64,000 nt of DNA from Acridotheres tristis (GCA_037013685.1 CM072886.1:90198422-90262421); one strand, 5' to 3'; positions 1-12,700 are shown, numbered from the stretch's first letter. Numbers and translations: made by a program. Notes: generated by a model from the letters alone, not told the origin.

Positions 1-1288
1 GAGGACACGTCTTAAACAAAGAAAACAAAAAAAAAAGCTGAACATGATTATATCCCTGTTAGGAAAAGCCTGGGCAACCATCCCTAGGGTAACAAGGAAA
101 AGAGGTCACTGTAGAAATGCCGCAACCTACAGCAAGAATGGGAGGAGGGTTGAGGTATCTAAAGCGTAGGAGCTCTTGACAAGGAAAAATGAACGCTTTT
201 TAAAGGAAAGAGAAATTGTGTCAAGGAATTCTGCCTGTTTTGTCACAGGTACTTTTCTGAAAAAACTGAAGCACTGCTACAGGAAAGGGTTCAGGGTGAC
301 ACCAGCAGTGGCAACTTGCATGCCTAGGGGAAGTGATCAGTGTTAAATGCAGTTAAAGAAACTGTGTAGTGTTTTTCTTGCTGCAAATGAAAAGTTAATG
401 CCAGTTATAAGGTAGTAGAAAGACAGGAAAGTAGCTTGTTTTAAAAGGTTTAACACATGGAGAATGAGGTGAAGACTCTAACCCAGACAGCAGCCCAGAA
501 CTGAGAGTAAAAGTGAAGTGAGGTCTAAGATCTTTTGATCTTTCATTCAGTTTTGTTTGACTAAGATATTTCAGCAGCTTAGCCTGTAGAGCAGCCTTAG
601 GTGCAAATGTGCATAAGTCTTTATTGATTTTTGAGGAAATGTTCTTGTGAATATACTCACTAAAGAATGCATGCTTGAAAATCATTGCTTCATTCAGTTA
701 GTGCCTATTTCTTAAAGTATAGAGAAATTACATATCAGGAATACCAAGAATGTAAAATGGATGTATGTGGCACGAGAGGAAAGACAGTTGAGGTGGAGGT
801 CAGGGTCTGGGGTAAAGAGGCAGAGAACTGTGTGTGCCAAAGGAGCTCCTGAATGGAACTGTGCCAGGAAAGACGCTGGAGAATTTACACTGTACAGACA
901 CAGATGATCTTTCTTTCTGCCCACAGTTAGTCTGTTAACAGCTTGCAAGATCACAGTAGACATGAGGAAAAAATAATTTTAAAGGATCCCAGAAACACTG
1001 AGTTGAAAGCAAGGAAGTGAATGTTTATGAGATACATTTATGAGAATATTAACTGTTGGCAACGTAGGCATCCCTTTCAAGTTGAATGGGAGGAATAGGG
1101 TTTAAAATTATAAGGAACCTTTTAAAAATTAATGCCAAGATACAGCCTAATGGGAGCAACAGGGTACTGAAAAATATTCCTGAGAGTAGTGGTTGCATCC
1201 TTGTTTCATGTGTGTAAATTAAAAATGGTATTTAGTAGGAATGATAAAGAAGACAGGTGAAAAATGCACTCAAGCGCATTTGTCAACA

Positions 1289-1324
1289 ATTTATTTACTA
1301 TTTTATTTACTAATTTATTTACTA
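1289..1324. repeat. Three-copy 12-bp AT-rich tandem repeat
   Basis: Three adjacent units of 12 bp, each reading (a or t)tttatttacta. The first and third units are identical and the middle one differs at its first base. This is a short low-complexity tandem produced by slippage or local duplication. No function is implied. Confidence 0.8.
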
Positions 1325-3484
1325 TTAATTGGTCAAATAATGAAGTCCTAGTGAAATATTTTTCATGTTTTATTTCCTTTAGTCTGGAAATATTGACTGC
1401 ATAAGGAAAATTGAAATAAGAGATAATTACTTATGGAAAAATGCCTGCAGTCTCTGCCTGTATAGCCATTATATTGTCTGTATGGACTTTATAAATACAC
1501 ATAGTGTATGGTGATCAGAAAATTTCTTTTCCAGAAAAGGAAAATATTGCTAAGAGCTGTAGAAGATACTGATACTATCATTTCAACCTTTTTCTTAATT
1601 TTTCTTGTACTGATCTGTAGTAGTGGCATTGGAGAATGGAGATTTAATATACAATGCTGGAAAAAGCAACAAACCTATAGGTTATTAATTGTAAAAAATA
1701 TATGGAATAGTTGAAACTATTTGGCTCCCATACTTCACAACAGAGGAAAAAACAGGCCATCTTCTTTTAAAAGACTTTATAACTTTTCATATTCATATGT
1801 GTATAATTTTCCAGATACATGCTTTTTTTCCTCAGCAGAATTACCACATCTGATACTGTGAGCCTGAGGACAGGCAGCAAAAACTCACCAAAGGCTACAC
1901 CTTGTAGCTGCCACTTTGTGCTGTAACTTGTTATAAAAGATTTCCTGTAAATGCTTACTTTTCTGACATATTCAAGTTAGCCTTTTGACTTAAATGTTTC
2001 AGGATCTGTGTTACTCATGTTCTACAAGAAATGGCTCTGCTAAAAATCATTTATGTACATACTCGTGCACCCCTACTACAAAGCATTCTGTTGAGATCTC
2101 CACCACCTAGGAAGCATTTAAAACTGCTTTTTAATTTTAATAAATGGTGTCACTCACTATATGTTAATAGATGGTTTCACTTGAACATTTTGAATGATTC
2201 ACACAGAAACTGAGTTAGAAGAATGAGAAATCAGAGATCATTTTGGTGTCAAAAATCAATTTCTTCTAAGCCTTGTGTGTGCAAAGTATGCAAATGAGCT
2301 TTGAGACTGAAATTATCTTCTACCTCCTTAGCAAAGATTAATAAAATGGATTTTAATTGGGGATTTTGCTACCCATCTAAGTAGAAAAATGTGAGCAAAT
2401 GGAGGAAAAAATCTAGAAGTGAATTTTCTGAACTAGACTGATACCAATCATTGCAAATATAAACATTCACTGCCTCAGTTTTTAGTTTATCAGCATTAAA
2501 GAAACACATTAAAAAGTCATGTGCACTTCAGCATCTGGTAATCTGTGTTTTTATATTTCAGAACAATATTCCTGACATACAATCATAATAAAGCTACGTC
2601 TCATATAACTGGTAGATATTTCGTGTCTTTACTGTTCTTGGATATGCAGTATTGCATCCAATCCTATTATTTAGCACTAAAATATTATAGGCTGACTCTC
2701 ATTTGTATTTCTGTTCCTTTCTAAGTGTCTGGTTGTGTAAAAGAGCTGCATATTTGGCAGGGGCTTTCATAGACATGGCAGCCTTGATGAGTTCATAATG
2801 ACTTCTAGTGCCCAACATGTGAATGATGCAGAACAAAAGACAGTGGTTCATTTACTGTCATTTCCTACACTTGCCTCTGCTCATGCAATGTGGCTGTGAA
2901 ACATTTTCATGTTCACAAGAATGTGTTTTGCTTGCATTTTGCAGTCATCTTCCACATGTGTAAATGGAGCAACAGGTGTAAGATTCCTGTGTTTTCAAAC
3001 TTTATCCCTTCCCACAGATGAAATTGTAAAACATAATAGAAGATGAGGGTATACATGCAGACAAGAAAATGTCTGTGCTTATGTTTTTTAACATACTATG
3101 TATTAAAAATGCACACACATTTAACAAGCCCTGTCCTTTTGATATGAAGATGACTTTAGACAAAGAAAATTGTAGATGTAGAAATACTATAGTATACACT
3201 CAAATGCAGGCTTGGCATAGCACCACATAATGAATTAAATAACATAATAATTAAAAGTTGTTCATAATGCTTGTTGCAATTAGAGATTGGATTTAACTGC
3301 AGTGAGTGACATGACCAGATGACATCAAGGGAAAATAAAAGCTCTTTTGTCAATACTCTTGTTTTCTATCTTGCTACTTGTCATTATAAATTCAATATTA
3401 AGTCAAAAGTTTCTGTTTAATAGGATGCAAGATCATCTGCCCAGTACCCAGCATTTCCTGAAACCTGCATCTCAGCTGTAAATG

Positions 3485-3512
3485 TGAATACAGTGAATAT
3501 TCACTGTATTCA
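3485..3512. repeat. 28-bp perfect palindrome
   Basis: The left arm tgaatacagtgaat is followed directly by its exact reverse complement, with no spacer. The axis lies between 3498 and 3499. The match stops at the next outer pair (g opposite g). It could extrude as a cruciform or bind a symmetric protein dimer, but an AT-rich palindrome of this size may also arise by chance or replication error. Confidence 0.9.
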
Positions 3513-5287
3513 GAATATTTACGAATAGTGGTCACCAGTGTATATTCAGTTCTTCCTGTCATATCTGTTCAGACCTGTAGATTTGTAGATGTTCTTCTTC
3601 TTGAATCAATGGGTGTAGTTCATGCGAAATTACTCAAAACTGAGCCCAAACAACACAGGTTTTGCTTTAGTTTCCTCTTTGGATTCAGTTGTGACTAAAG
3701 TTTTCTGCTTGTTTACTATGTGTAAATGGTATACATGATGTGTATGTATCCTCTGTCTTACCACTCTTGTGAGACTCTCCTTTCTGATATGGTCATACAA
3801 AAAACTAAAATTTCCCATCAATAAAGCATTTAAGACCACAGACAACTACAAAGTAACCCAGTTAAAGAGATTCCCTGTGAGCATTTACCATTCAGTTTTC
3901 AAGAGTTCTTTGCAGCAAATTTTGCGTCTCGGGGTGAAGGCAGAGATCTTTACTGTACCAAAGGAAGGGGGGAGAAAAAAGGAAAATTTATGGCCTTATA
4001 CATTCTGTGATGAGTTGAATGAAGAAGAAAGGAGGGCATTATTTTCTTGTCTATTTTGAAAACTTGATAAATCTGAAAGGACAAACCCAAAACCCACAAT
4101 GTTTCAAAAGCAGATCACCTTTCAAATGCTAATGTGATTGTAAGAATTAAGAGCAGCAAATCATGAAAATCATGGTAAAATGTGTGTGATACTTTAACAT
4201 GGTTAACTGAAGTCTGGTGTGAACCACAGACTTTTGTGGTTAGTTCATATCCTTCTGGTAGAACACTTTGGGACTGGTTTGGAACATTTTAAAAGACAAT
4301 GGTTAAAAGAACCCCATTAACTGCATTATGTTATTTTTTCCCAAACAGGTTAGTTTTATGAAGCAAAAAACATCCAAATTCTTCCTCATAAACATGCAGT
4401 AATATAAAAGTCCTATAAAAGGACTAGATGCTGCTTCCAGGTATGGTCTGGAGCAAAACCAATGGACAAGAGACTGTCTAAGGGGAAGCACAAGGAGAAC
4501 ATATCCATTTGAAATGCCCCTCTGAGAATGAATCCTCTGCTCTTTCTCCTTATTCTGCCTCAGTGATATGAATCTAGCAATGCAATTCCACCTTAAAAAG
4601 GCCAGCATTCTCAATAGATATCTTGTCAGTGCAACAGGATGTGTGCATGTGTGGGGGGTTGCCTGGGACAGAGCAGTGATTCTATACACTTTTCAGTGGA
4701 GGGGCTCAGAAATTCTGAGCAGAATGTTTTTCAGAAAATGCCAATTAATTCAGTCGTAAATGTTATGTGGGAATGTGTCAGGATTGACTATACGTTGTTT
4801 GTTTTGCTTTCAATCAAAACAAAGCATTCTGATAACATTTTTATAATCTTGTCATGACAGAATATTTGAATGTTTCATTTTGGAAGACATTTCATTCAGG
4901 ATTGTGTTCAATATCATAAATTGGGGGGAAAAATAGAGCAGAATTAAACTTTTAATCTAAGTTTACCTTAGGTGAATTAAAGAAATAGTCCTACTATTTA
5001 CTTTACTTCAGTTTAGGACATGTGAAATTTTAATTTGTCAGTGCTTTCCAGGGAATGAAAATTCTACTTTTATGAAAAGTATCTGACAGAAGTCTATCTC
5101 TCATTGTTTAAAAATGAAAGTTTTGCAGTTTTCAAAACAAATTAAACCTGTAGTTAAATGAGTGGATACATCCTAGAAATAATTTTTGGAGTTATCCATT
5201 AACATATTTTAAAAACGGGGTTTTTTATGTATTAAGTTACTGAAAAGATTTTTCTGAATGCCCAAACCAGTATTTGAATATTTGAGT

Positions 5288-6440
5288 CATTGGGCACTAC
5301 TGAGAACAGCCTGGTTTTCTTCATTGCCTCCCATCAGATGTCTACACACATTTATGAGATTCTCCTCTGAATCTTCTCCAGGAAGAAGAGTCTCAGCTCT
5401 CCTTATATGAGATGCTCCAGTCCCTCAGTAATCTCCACAGCCCTTCACTGGGTTTGTTTCAGTAAGTCCATATCTCTCCAGTACTGGGGAGTCCACAACT
5501 GGGCTCACTATTTCAGACATGGCCTCAACAGCATTGGGTTGAAAAAAAGGTAACACCCTTCAGTCTGCTGGTAATGCTCTTCTTGATGCAGCCCAGAATG
5601 CTGTTGGTCACCTCTGTCACTGTGTCACTCTGTGTGTATTGCTGGCTGGCATTCAACTTGCTGTCCATGAGGATCCCAAGCTCGCTCTCTATGGAGCTGT
5701 TTCTCAGAAGCTCAGTGTGTACTGGTGCAAGGAGTTATTACTCTGCATTGGCAGAACTTTGAATTTCCCTTTTCATGTTCCTCTCTGCCCAGTTCCACCC
5801 TGTGTCAATGTTTGCTTCCTCCAGTTTTACATCTCTGAACTTGCTGAGGGTTCACTTTGCCCCATTGTCGAGGATTTTAATGAAGAGGTCAAACAATATT
5901 GGCCTCCCTCTCGACCCCTGGGGTACACCACCAGTGAGGTGCCTCCAACTGCACTTTGTGCTAGTGATCCCCCCCATGGCCTTGGCTGGTCAGCCACATT
6001 CAATCTACCTTGCTGTCAATTTACCAAATCCATACAACGTCACTCTGTCTGCAAGATTTTAGGAGTCTGTGCCAAAGATGAATAATAAAGTTGAAGCAAA
6101 CAACATTCCTTGCTTTTCCCATCATCTGACAAGGTAGTCCTTTTGCTGTGGGAAGGTACCTGCTTGGTTAAGTGTGACTTTCACTAGGTAAAGTCACACT
6201 GACTTCTGATCACTTGTCCTTCATGTGTTTGGAAAAGGCTTCCAAAATTAGTTGCTCCATGATCTTTGCAGGGGTTGATGTGAGGCTGACTGGCCTGCAG
6301 TTCCCCAGATTTTCCTTCCTGTCCTTCCTGAAATAGCATTTGGTTTCTTTGAAGATAGGAGTATAGCAGATAGGAACATTTTTTTCTTATTTCCTTTGCT
6401 TTCACATTTTCCCTCCTGCTATGAACAGACACATAGTATT
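5288..6440 (-). mobile_element. CR1 LINE fragment with reverse-transcriptase relics
   Basis: A decayed CR1 non-LTR retrotransposon inserted on the minus strand, covering part of the ORF2 reverse-transcriptase region and its downstream coding region. Read on the minus strand, about 6290-6320 matches the conserved segment before the RT palm (NYRPVSLTS-like, here with a Cys for Tyr). About 5870-5940 matches the segment with the PQGS-like turn. About 5820-5850 is the FADD catalytic site, altered here to a FRDV-like reading. Towards 5360-5570 lies the ORF2 C-terminal region. Stops and indels break every frame, so it is a dead copy. Unlike most CR1 insertions it lacks the recognisable 3' UTR and terminal 8-mer, so it is truncated or too diverged at both ends. 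Open frames on the plus strand across it are antisense artefacts. Family assignment is from memory of CR1 consensus text. Confidence 0.85.
6171..6200. repeat. Inverted repeat, 11-bp stem
   Basis: The arm agtgtgacttt at 6171-6181 is repeated as its exact reverse complement at 6190-6200 around an 8-base loop. It lies within the decayed CR1 copy, so it probably arose by mutation or local templated copying and not by selection. Confidence 0.8.
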
Positions 6441-7898
6441 CCTGTATTCACTTATTCCCTTACTAGGTGGACAAGCAAGGTTATGGATTTCCTTGACATA
6501 TGCACAGTCATTGCTGTAGACTCCTGCTCAAAACAGTGGGTAGATAAAGAAACAGAATACTCAGTATCCTGAAAGAGCTTTTTTCTTCACCCTGCTTCTG
6601 TTTTTAAAGTACATCCAGAGGTTATTTAACTTTTATCACAGACAAGAGAAGGAGAGCCAGAGGGCTTTTTTACTACCCAAATAAAGAAGTTCTCTGGACC
6701 CCTTGGTCTTCATGACTGAGCCTACAATTGACCTGGATTGTCTTCCAGGCTAGGCTTAAGAACTACTTTAAGAAAAGTGACTTTTACTAAATCCTGCAAT
6801 GTAACTGCTCTGTCAGGAGTTCAGTGACATATGCAGACCAAAAACAACAAGGTTTTAAAATTTATGATAGACACAAGTAATAGAGAGTTTGTTGCTCCAT
6901 TTAGCACTGTTGCCTACATGTTGGCTCTGAACCAATCTGTCAGCAATCTGTCCAAGGCTGAAGTCTTTGTCAATGATAGGAAACAATACGAAGATGTAGA
7001 AAACTCCTACTCATGTGGAAACTTATAAACACACAGAACTGGGACACCAGAGAAATATCTGAATAGAACTGTTGAGATAAAAGAACAACATTAAACCTCA
7101 GAGCTATGTTCAGTAACAGTGAGACATAATTTGATGGAAATTTTTGTTTAAATGGTTATGGGAAAATTAGGAAAGAAGAAAATAAGCTGAAAATAGAATT
7201 GTCGTCTTCTAGAGACCACCAGGCTAGATCAGAATAATAAAATATTCCAGATCAACTCATCTGGTACTCAAACCACATAGTTCTTTTACCCATGGGGAAA
7301 TTTTAAATATGCGGACATCTGCTGGATTACAAACATTTAAACATGGTTCATTAAAGTGCAGTTCTACTCTTTAAAGCAGATAAGTTAGAGTGATCTCTAA
7401 GATCTTCATGTTTTGTGATCTCTCAAAGGTCATGCTATCGTATTATTTCTCCTTACTGGTTAAAAGGTGCTTCTGTAATACCAGTATGCAACCTTATTTC
7501 CTCAAGGTAGTCTGAATTTTCTGCTTATTTGGTACTGCCATGAGAATATTCTCTGCATGGTACATTTGCAGCCTAAACATTTCTAGACATTTTTAAGTAA
7601 TCAGAAAGAAGAAAATTTTGCTGTTGGAGAGGCAGAAGGAGAAATAGAAGAGAAGAAAAAGAAGAAATGAGAAGTTTCTCATCTGGTCTTGCTATCATTG
7701 ATCCTTTGGGGCTCATTTTTTCTGTACCCTTACCAGCTCTGATCAATACAAGCCATAGGGGGGACATGGCTAAAGCAGCCTCTTTGCCTCTTGCTTTTGG
7801 AAGCTGATTTCTTGTTACCTTATTCTAGAAGTCACAGTCTGAACCTGATAGTATGGAGAACTGCCACAAGCAGTTGTTCTGTGGAGAGCTGCTATACG
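6441..7898. other. Unique AT-rich noncoding DNA, nothing recognised
   Basis: No gene or transposon is recognisable. The longest open frames (60-70 codons) look like chance. A purine-rich run on the plus strand at about 7600-7675 gives a Phe, Ser and Leu-rich frame on the minus strand without meaning. Confidence 0.55.
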
Positions 7899-7960
7899 GG
7901 GAAGGGAAGGGAAGGGAAGGGAAGGGAAGGGAAGGGAAGGGAAGGGAAGGGAAGGGAAGG
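7899..7960. repeat. GGGAA pentanucleotide microsatellite, about 12 copies
   Basis: Sixty-two bases with perfect period 5, about 12.4 copies of gggaa, purine-only on the plus strand. An open frame crosses it as repeated Gly-Arg-Glu-Gly-Lys, a simple by-product of the repeat and not a protein. Perfect arrays of this length are usually length-polymorphic. Confidence 0.95.
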
Positions 7961-10192
7961 ACATGTTTATAAAATCACCATTTATCATCCTAGATCACAT
8001 TTTTGATATATGAAGTGTATGATTTTTCTACAATCCAAAAAAGGCTCCTAAATGTTTTAAAGTATGATTAGACTATACTGCATTATCAAAAAAGAGCTAT
8101 TCTGAAGAGATATATATTGTAGCAGTCTCCTTCCTTCCAGAAGGCAACAGCCACTTGCTGGGTCATTGTTGAAAGGACCTAAATTTTTCATTTAGGAATT
8201 TAGGAGTAAATAGAAGAAAGTAAACTAGCCCTTATTCTCCTGTACAATATCAGAGAAGCTGTGCTTAATTTGTTTTACAGGTTATGACAAGGATATACCT
8301 TATCTGTTGAGACATTTCTGAAATGTGTTTAATACAACACATTTTTGTTGTATTAATGAATTGCTGTCATTAAAATATAGTTTAACAACATAATCTAGTC
8401 CTACAAATGTAAGTAAACATATTGTATTGTTCCAAGCCTCAAAGCTCCACAAGAGCAGAATTCTAAGCAAAATCACATTGTTGTTAATATAACTATTAAA
8501 AAAAAAAGGTGCTTTTCTCCATCTTCATTGTGAAATATGAAAGAGTATCCAACTATATGTTGTGCCCATTCTTTGCTCCCCTCCCTGTTTTTACACAGGA
8601 TGGACTGTGCCCTCACAGTGGAGAAGGCTTGCACAGCCAAGGAGTCTGCTCTCTGGAGGCTGCCTTCATCAGCTGCAGAAATTGGAGCATGCACAAGGAG
8701 ACTGGGGGGTGCGGTGAGATGGAAAACCAAAGTTCCTCTTTGGATGCTGTTCAGATAATTGAATTTTATTTGTTGCAGACATGCGAGAATTCCCTAAATC
8801 AATTGTTTTATGCATGATCACTTAGAAGTTGTTCTGCTACCATTTTACACTTTTGCCTGTGGATGGCAGGGAGTCAATGGGATCCTAATGCTGGATACAT
8901 AAAACGCTGCATATCATCAAGTGCTCTTAAAAACCCAACTATGAGGCATCCCAAAATGGACATCCATATTTACTGAATATTTTTTTCTTTAATTGCCCTT
9001 TGTTTCTGCTGTAGCTCTGCAGCCTGGGGATAGCCAACCTTGTGTCTTCACAGGGACGCTACAAACATAAATTAGTTGACATTTTCAAATAACTTTCATT
9101 CAGAAGCTGCAGTGATGAATGCCGTTAGTGAGCTTATGGAAAATTAATTGCAAAATGTTGCAGATTTCCTCACTGACTGACTCCGTTTTGAACTGAGGTA
9201 GGAATCCTGAAGAAAAGATGGTACAAAATTAATTATCTCACCAAGTGCTATATGAAAACACAATGGGAGTCAGTTAAAATTGCACAGCAATTTTAATTCC
9301 TACATTACATACTTCCTAAAAAGTTTACTTTGCAAACTTATTATTCTCCTAATGCAGATATTTGGTGGTTTACAGCACAATGTAAGCATTCTTATAATGC
9401 TTTATATGAAGGAATTTATACTGAATATAATACATATAGAATAAATTATATATAATAAAGTTAAAATTTGGAGATCGAATGTGTTAAAGCAAACATACAG
9501 AGAAGAGAGCTGAAATGATTTAATGAAAAAAAACTTTACCCTCAGTTTTATTTTATTTACCTGACATACAGAATCTTATATTCCACAGAGAATGAGAATT
9601 CTACCTTAATTTTGTACTGTCTTTGTTCATCAAGCTCAGCCCTCCTTGTGACTCCAGTTCAACAGAGAACTTGGTACATGGTAACATTTAATAACTAAGG
9701 AAGCCAGTCAAATTTAATGATGCCACTAATGGATGTAAAAATCAAACATGTGCCTAAACACTGTGTTCTGGACATTACTTAACACTACACAGAGTGCTTG
9801 ATTAATATGCAAAATTTCAGTCAAATATAAAATGGAAGAGCTTTTACATGTGTAAAGCTTTGATAAGAAGAGGTAAAATTGCAAAGCTGACACGTAAGGT
9901 ACACAATATAGGAAGATAAATAAATGAGTATTCTATTTGTAACAAATCCCATCCCTGTGGGTGATGTACTACTGGAACTTCGCATCTGAAAAGAAGCAAG
10001 AGTGATACACTGAGCTAAAGCTGAATCTGCTTTTTAAGAAAGACATTGATTCCACTCCCACCTGTTCTCAGAGTTTGATTTCAATCTCCAGGAATACAGA
10101 GCACTTCAAATCCAGTAAGGTTATTTTTTAAAATGAAAAACATTGTATCATTGTGTCATACACACCAAAACAGATGCAGAAGTTAGGGAGAC
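7961..10192. other. Unique noncoding DNA, no gene seen
   Basis: No gene or recognisable transposon. It includes a hairpin with 10-bp arms at 8329-8338 and 8347-8356. The stretch around 9060-9200 has TAAT-rich, apparently non-repetitive sequence of the kind found in conserved noncoding elements, but conservation cannot be judged from one genome. Frames at 8509-8817 (102 codons) overlap an equally open frame on the other strand and have no domain. Confidence 0.5.
8329..8356. repeat. Inverted repeat, 10-bp stem, 8-base loop
   Basis: The arm ttaatacaac at 8329-8338 is followed after 8 bases by its exact reverse complement at 8347-8356. AT-rich hairpins this short are common in such DNA, and no role is implied. 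Confidence 0.8.
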
Positions 10193-10257
10193 TGTTGTTT
10201 GGGTTTTTTTTGTTGGTTTGGGTTTTTTTTTGTTTGTTTTGTTTTTGTTTGTTTTTT
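10193..10257. repeat. G/T-only low-complexity tract
   Basis: Runs of 4 to 9 T separated by one to three G on the plus strand, equivalent to an A-rich CAAA-type tract on the minus strand. It may be the decayed tail of a retrotransposed sequence or simple slippage. No body of a retroelement can be recognised next to it. Confidence 0.8.
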
Positions 10258-10541
10258 CTGCTGAAATGCTATCATGCCACAAAAAAATCATATAGATTTC
10301 ATCTGCACAGAAGATGAATGTTCTAGCATGCAGAAAATTTTCCATGTTGCTATGACACAGCCAGGGGCACAAAGGTAGCTCTGTTACACCTGTGTGTCCA
10401 GTGTTGCTTCTGGCATGTCCCTTGCTATAAAGTCCAGAAACTCCCCTTCAGTGCTTTTTTATAGAGCTACACTTCAGCTTAGCTCTGATTTGTTTCCCAC
10501 TAATGCGTTTTCCTTTCAGGATTTTCTTTGAAATTTGACCT

Positions 10542-10542
<1 letters not shown>
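10258..10542. other. Short noncoding spacer between two simple repeats
   Basis: Unique sequence between the G/T tract and the ATCT array. No gene, promoter or transposon is recognised. Confidence 0.5.

Positions 10543-10613
<71 letters not shown>
10543..10613. repeat. ATCT tetranucleotide microsatellite, about 18 copies
   Basis: Seventy-one bases with perfect period 4 (tatc/atct), 17.75 copies and no interruption. Long pure tetranucleotide arrays are normally highly length-variable between individuals. Confidence 0.97.
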
Positions 10614-12028
10614 TTTTAAATTAATAACATACAAAGCAACAATGCTTGAACTCTGGCAACTCTTAGCACTCAATTAGAAATACATCCTATTCAATACCAG
10701 CATTGTTCAGAAGTATTTCCTTACAAGGAATGTGTACCAGTGATGGATTTCCACATTTTTTCCAATGTGCCAACACTGCACCTTCTAAGATATCAGCACC
10801 TTGGTCCTGTGCTACAGTGTTCTTCAGTTATAAGGTTTTTAGATGCAATTTTTTCATGGAGTCTTTTGCTCTTTTGGGATGTGATGTGTTATAGTTATCT
10901 TCCTCAGAAAGTATTTTTTTAATATTGTGGGTTGGTTTAGCAGCTCTTGACACCGTTTACCCATTGCTTGCTTTATTTCTTTTCTGTTCAAGAAATCCTT
11001 CCTTGCTTATGTTAGTATATTTCTAAACTTGCCTGCTGAAATCCAATTATTTCTCCATCAATACCCACTTCAATATGCTTAAAAGTACTACGTGCATACT
11101 TCCTTTTCTCTTGTTTCATGTGTTTCATGCTGCTTTTTATGCTCTCTGTCTTTCATTACGTATAGGATTTTTGCCTGTTCTTGTCATTTTTGGAGGTATT
11201 TTGGAGAAAGTTACTGGTTTTTGTTTTGTATTTTTTCTTTCCCTTCATTCTACTTATTCTTCTCCAGATTTCTATATGGCTTATATTTAAACCAGATACT
11301 ATTCTGACAGTTTTTGTGCTGCCACATGAAGAAAAGCTATAGAAACAATGTTTTTTGGTAGACCTTAGCTTTAGTACCCAAATATTGTTCTTGAGGTAAA
11401 TTTGAATTTTCTTTAACAATATGTCTGCTCATCCAGTAACTGTCTCATTGCAGATGCAGTTTTGCTTCTGAATTCAAACATGTATTTATGAACCATGTTT
11501 TCATTTTTAATACCTTACGAGGGCTGTGATTTCAAGGTATTGTTGCTATTTAATCCTGTCTGTTTTCTTCATGAATTAATAGTTTCTTGTTATGTATTTA
11601 ATTACCATTTAATTTGTAAGTTCTTTTCCAACCACTTTATGAAGCCCCCTTTCTTTTGTTAATTGCTTTGTAATGAGAAGCATGGGAAAGAAAACATAAA
11701 GGTCATCATGCAGTTGAAAAATGTTCTTGACACATCTTGGCCTCTTTTATGACTGCTGGACTGTTGCCATTTGCTTCGGGGGTGGTGTGAACAGGGTCTG
11801 GAGGGTAATGTTCCTCTCTCATCATTGCAGCATGAATACACCTCCAAGTCAAAAGACTAATGTCTGATATGTGTGCTTTTTTATTCTCTCAAATAGCCAC
11901 AATCAAAAACCAGGCTCTAAATGTATTCATTTCATTGCATGACATGTTTTACAAATTCTGGTTGTTGTGAACAAAGCGTGAGCTTTTAGTGCTTGCCTGG
12001 CTCTCTGTAAATTCCCATTTAATTTCAG

Positions 12029-12200
12029 CACATGAGTTGATAGTTCTGGTGGTGGTGAGCAGCAAAGACACAAGAGGAGCTGAGGCCTTGGAGAGAAAAA
12101 CATTCTTCTGGATAACCCAGGAGGAGATCAGGCAAATTTTAAAAGAGATTCACAAAAGCCCAGTGTTTCCAAACAGACAGCAGTTTTCAGAAGGAGCTCG
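12029..12200 (+). other. Exon-like open segment between splice-like sites (weak)
   Basis: The segment follows a pyrimidine-biased stretch ending in atttcag (acceptor-like, ending 12028) and precedes gtatgt (donor-like, starting 12201). One frame stays open throughout: two bases of a split codon, 56 codons, then two bases of the next split codon. The predicted peptide is mixed and soluble-looking with an Ile/Glu/Lys-rich helix-like part (TQEEIRQILKEIHK). It is locally richer in GC than its flanks. I recognise no family, the exon-side donor bases (ctcg) are not ideal, and an open frame of this size is common by chance. It may be nothing, a noncoding-RNA exon or a small coding exon. Confidence 0.15.
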
Positions 12201-12685
12201 GTATGTACAACTTGCACAACTGAACATGTCAGTATTTAGGGGAATGTAATCCTTTAAGTGCAGAGTGAAAGATAGTTCTTGGCTGTACACCCTGCTGATG
12301 ATTTTCTTTTAATTTTATTCCATAATAATAATTCTGGAGTTGATTCTCACATTTAAAGTTATGAGAACAGGATGGGGGCACAGTATTCCAAACTTGTGGA
12401 CATCTGTAGCCCTGCCAATTTCAGTAGGGCCACAAGAATTTATAAAGTATAATCTGGAGCAAAATGTTTTAATTGTGCATGAAATTCACACAGCATGACC
12501 AGAGATCTGTTAAAAGAATATTAATGAGGAATTCATGATTTTCTAAAATTAATGTGAATATAGAAGATGTTGGGTAGGTTTTCATACAGCAAAGATAAAC
12601 TAAGTGGGACATCACCCACTAGCTACTTATGATACTTGATTGGCCACTTAAAACTTCAGCTTTCATCCAGATGTATCCAATTATC

Positions 12686-12700
12686 CTTTTTTTTTTTTTT
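12686..12700. repeat. Poly-T run
   Basis: Fifteen consecutive T on the plus strand, a simple homopolymer. No adjoining retrotransposed body is recognised on the side that would be expected for a poly-A tail. Confidence 0.85.

Larger units (their letters stand above)
1..5287. other. Unique AT-rich noncoding DNA, no gene seen
   Basis: I see no gene here. Open frames on both strands are below 130 codons, show no domain and overlap one another. The stretch is AT-rich with few CpG dinucleotides, as expected for bird or other amniote intergenic or intronic DNA. Two small structures are listed separately: a 12-bp tandem at 1289-1324 and a palindrome at 3485-3512. No transposon family is recognisable, although very old copies could be missed by eye. 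Confidence 0.6.

Noticed and set aside
4303..4689. 128-codon minus-strand frame
   Set aside because: No domain, no splice or promoter context, overlapped by open plus-strand frames. Consistent with chance.
5639..6085. 148-codon plus-strand open frame
   Set aside because: Runs antisense through the minus-strand CR1 reverse-transcriptase relic and has no domain of its own.
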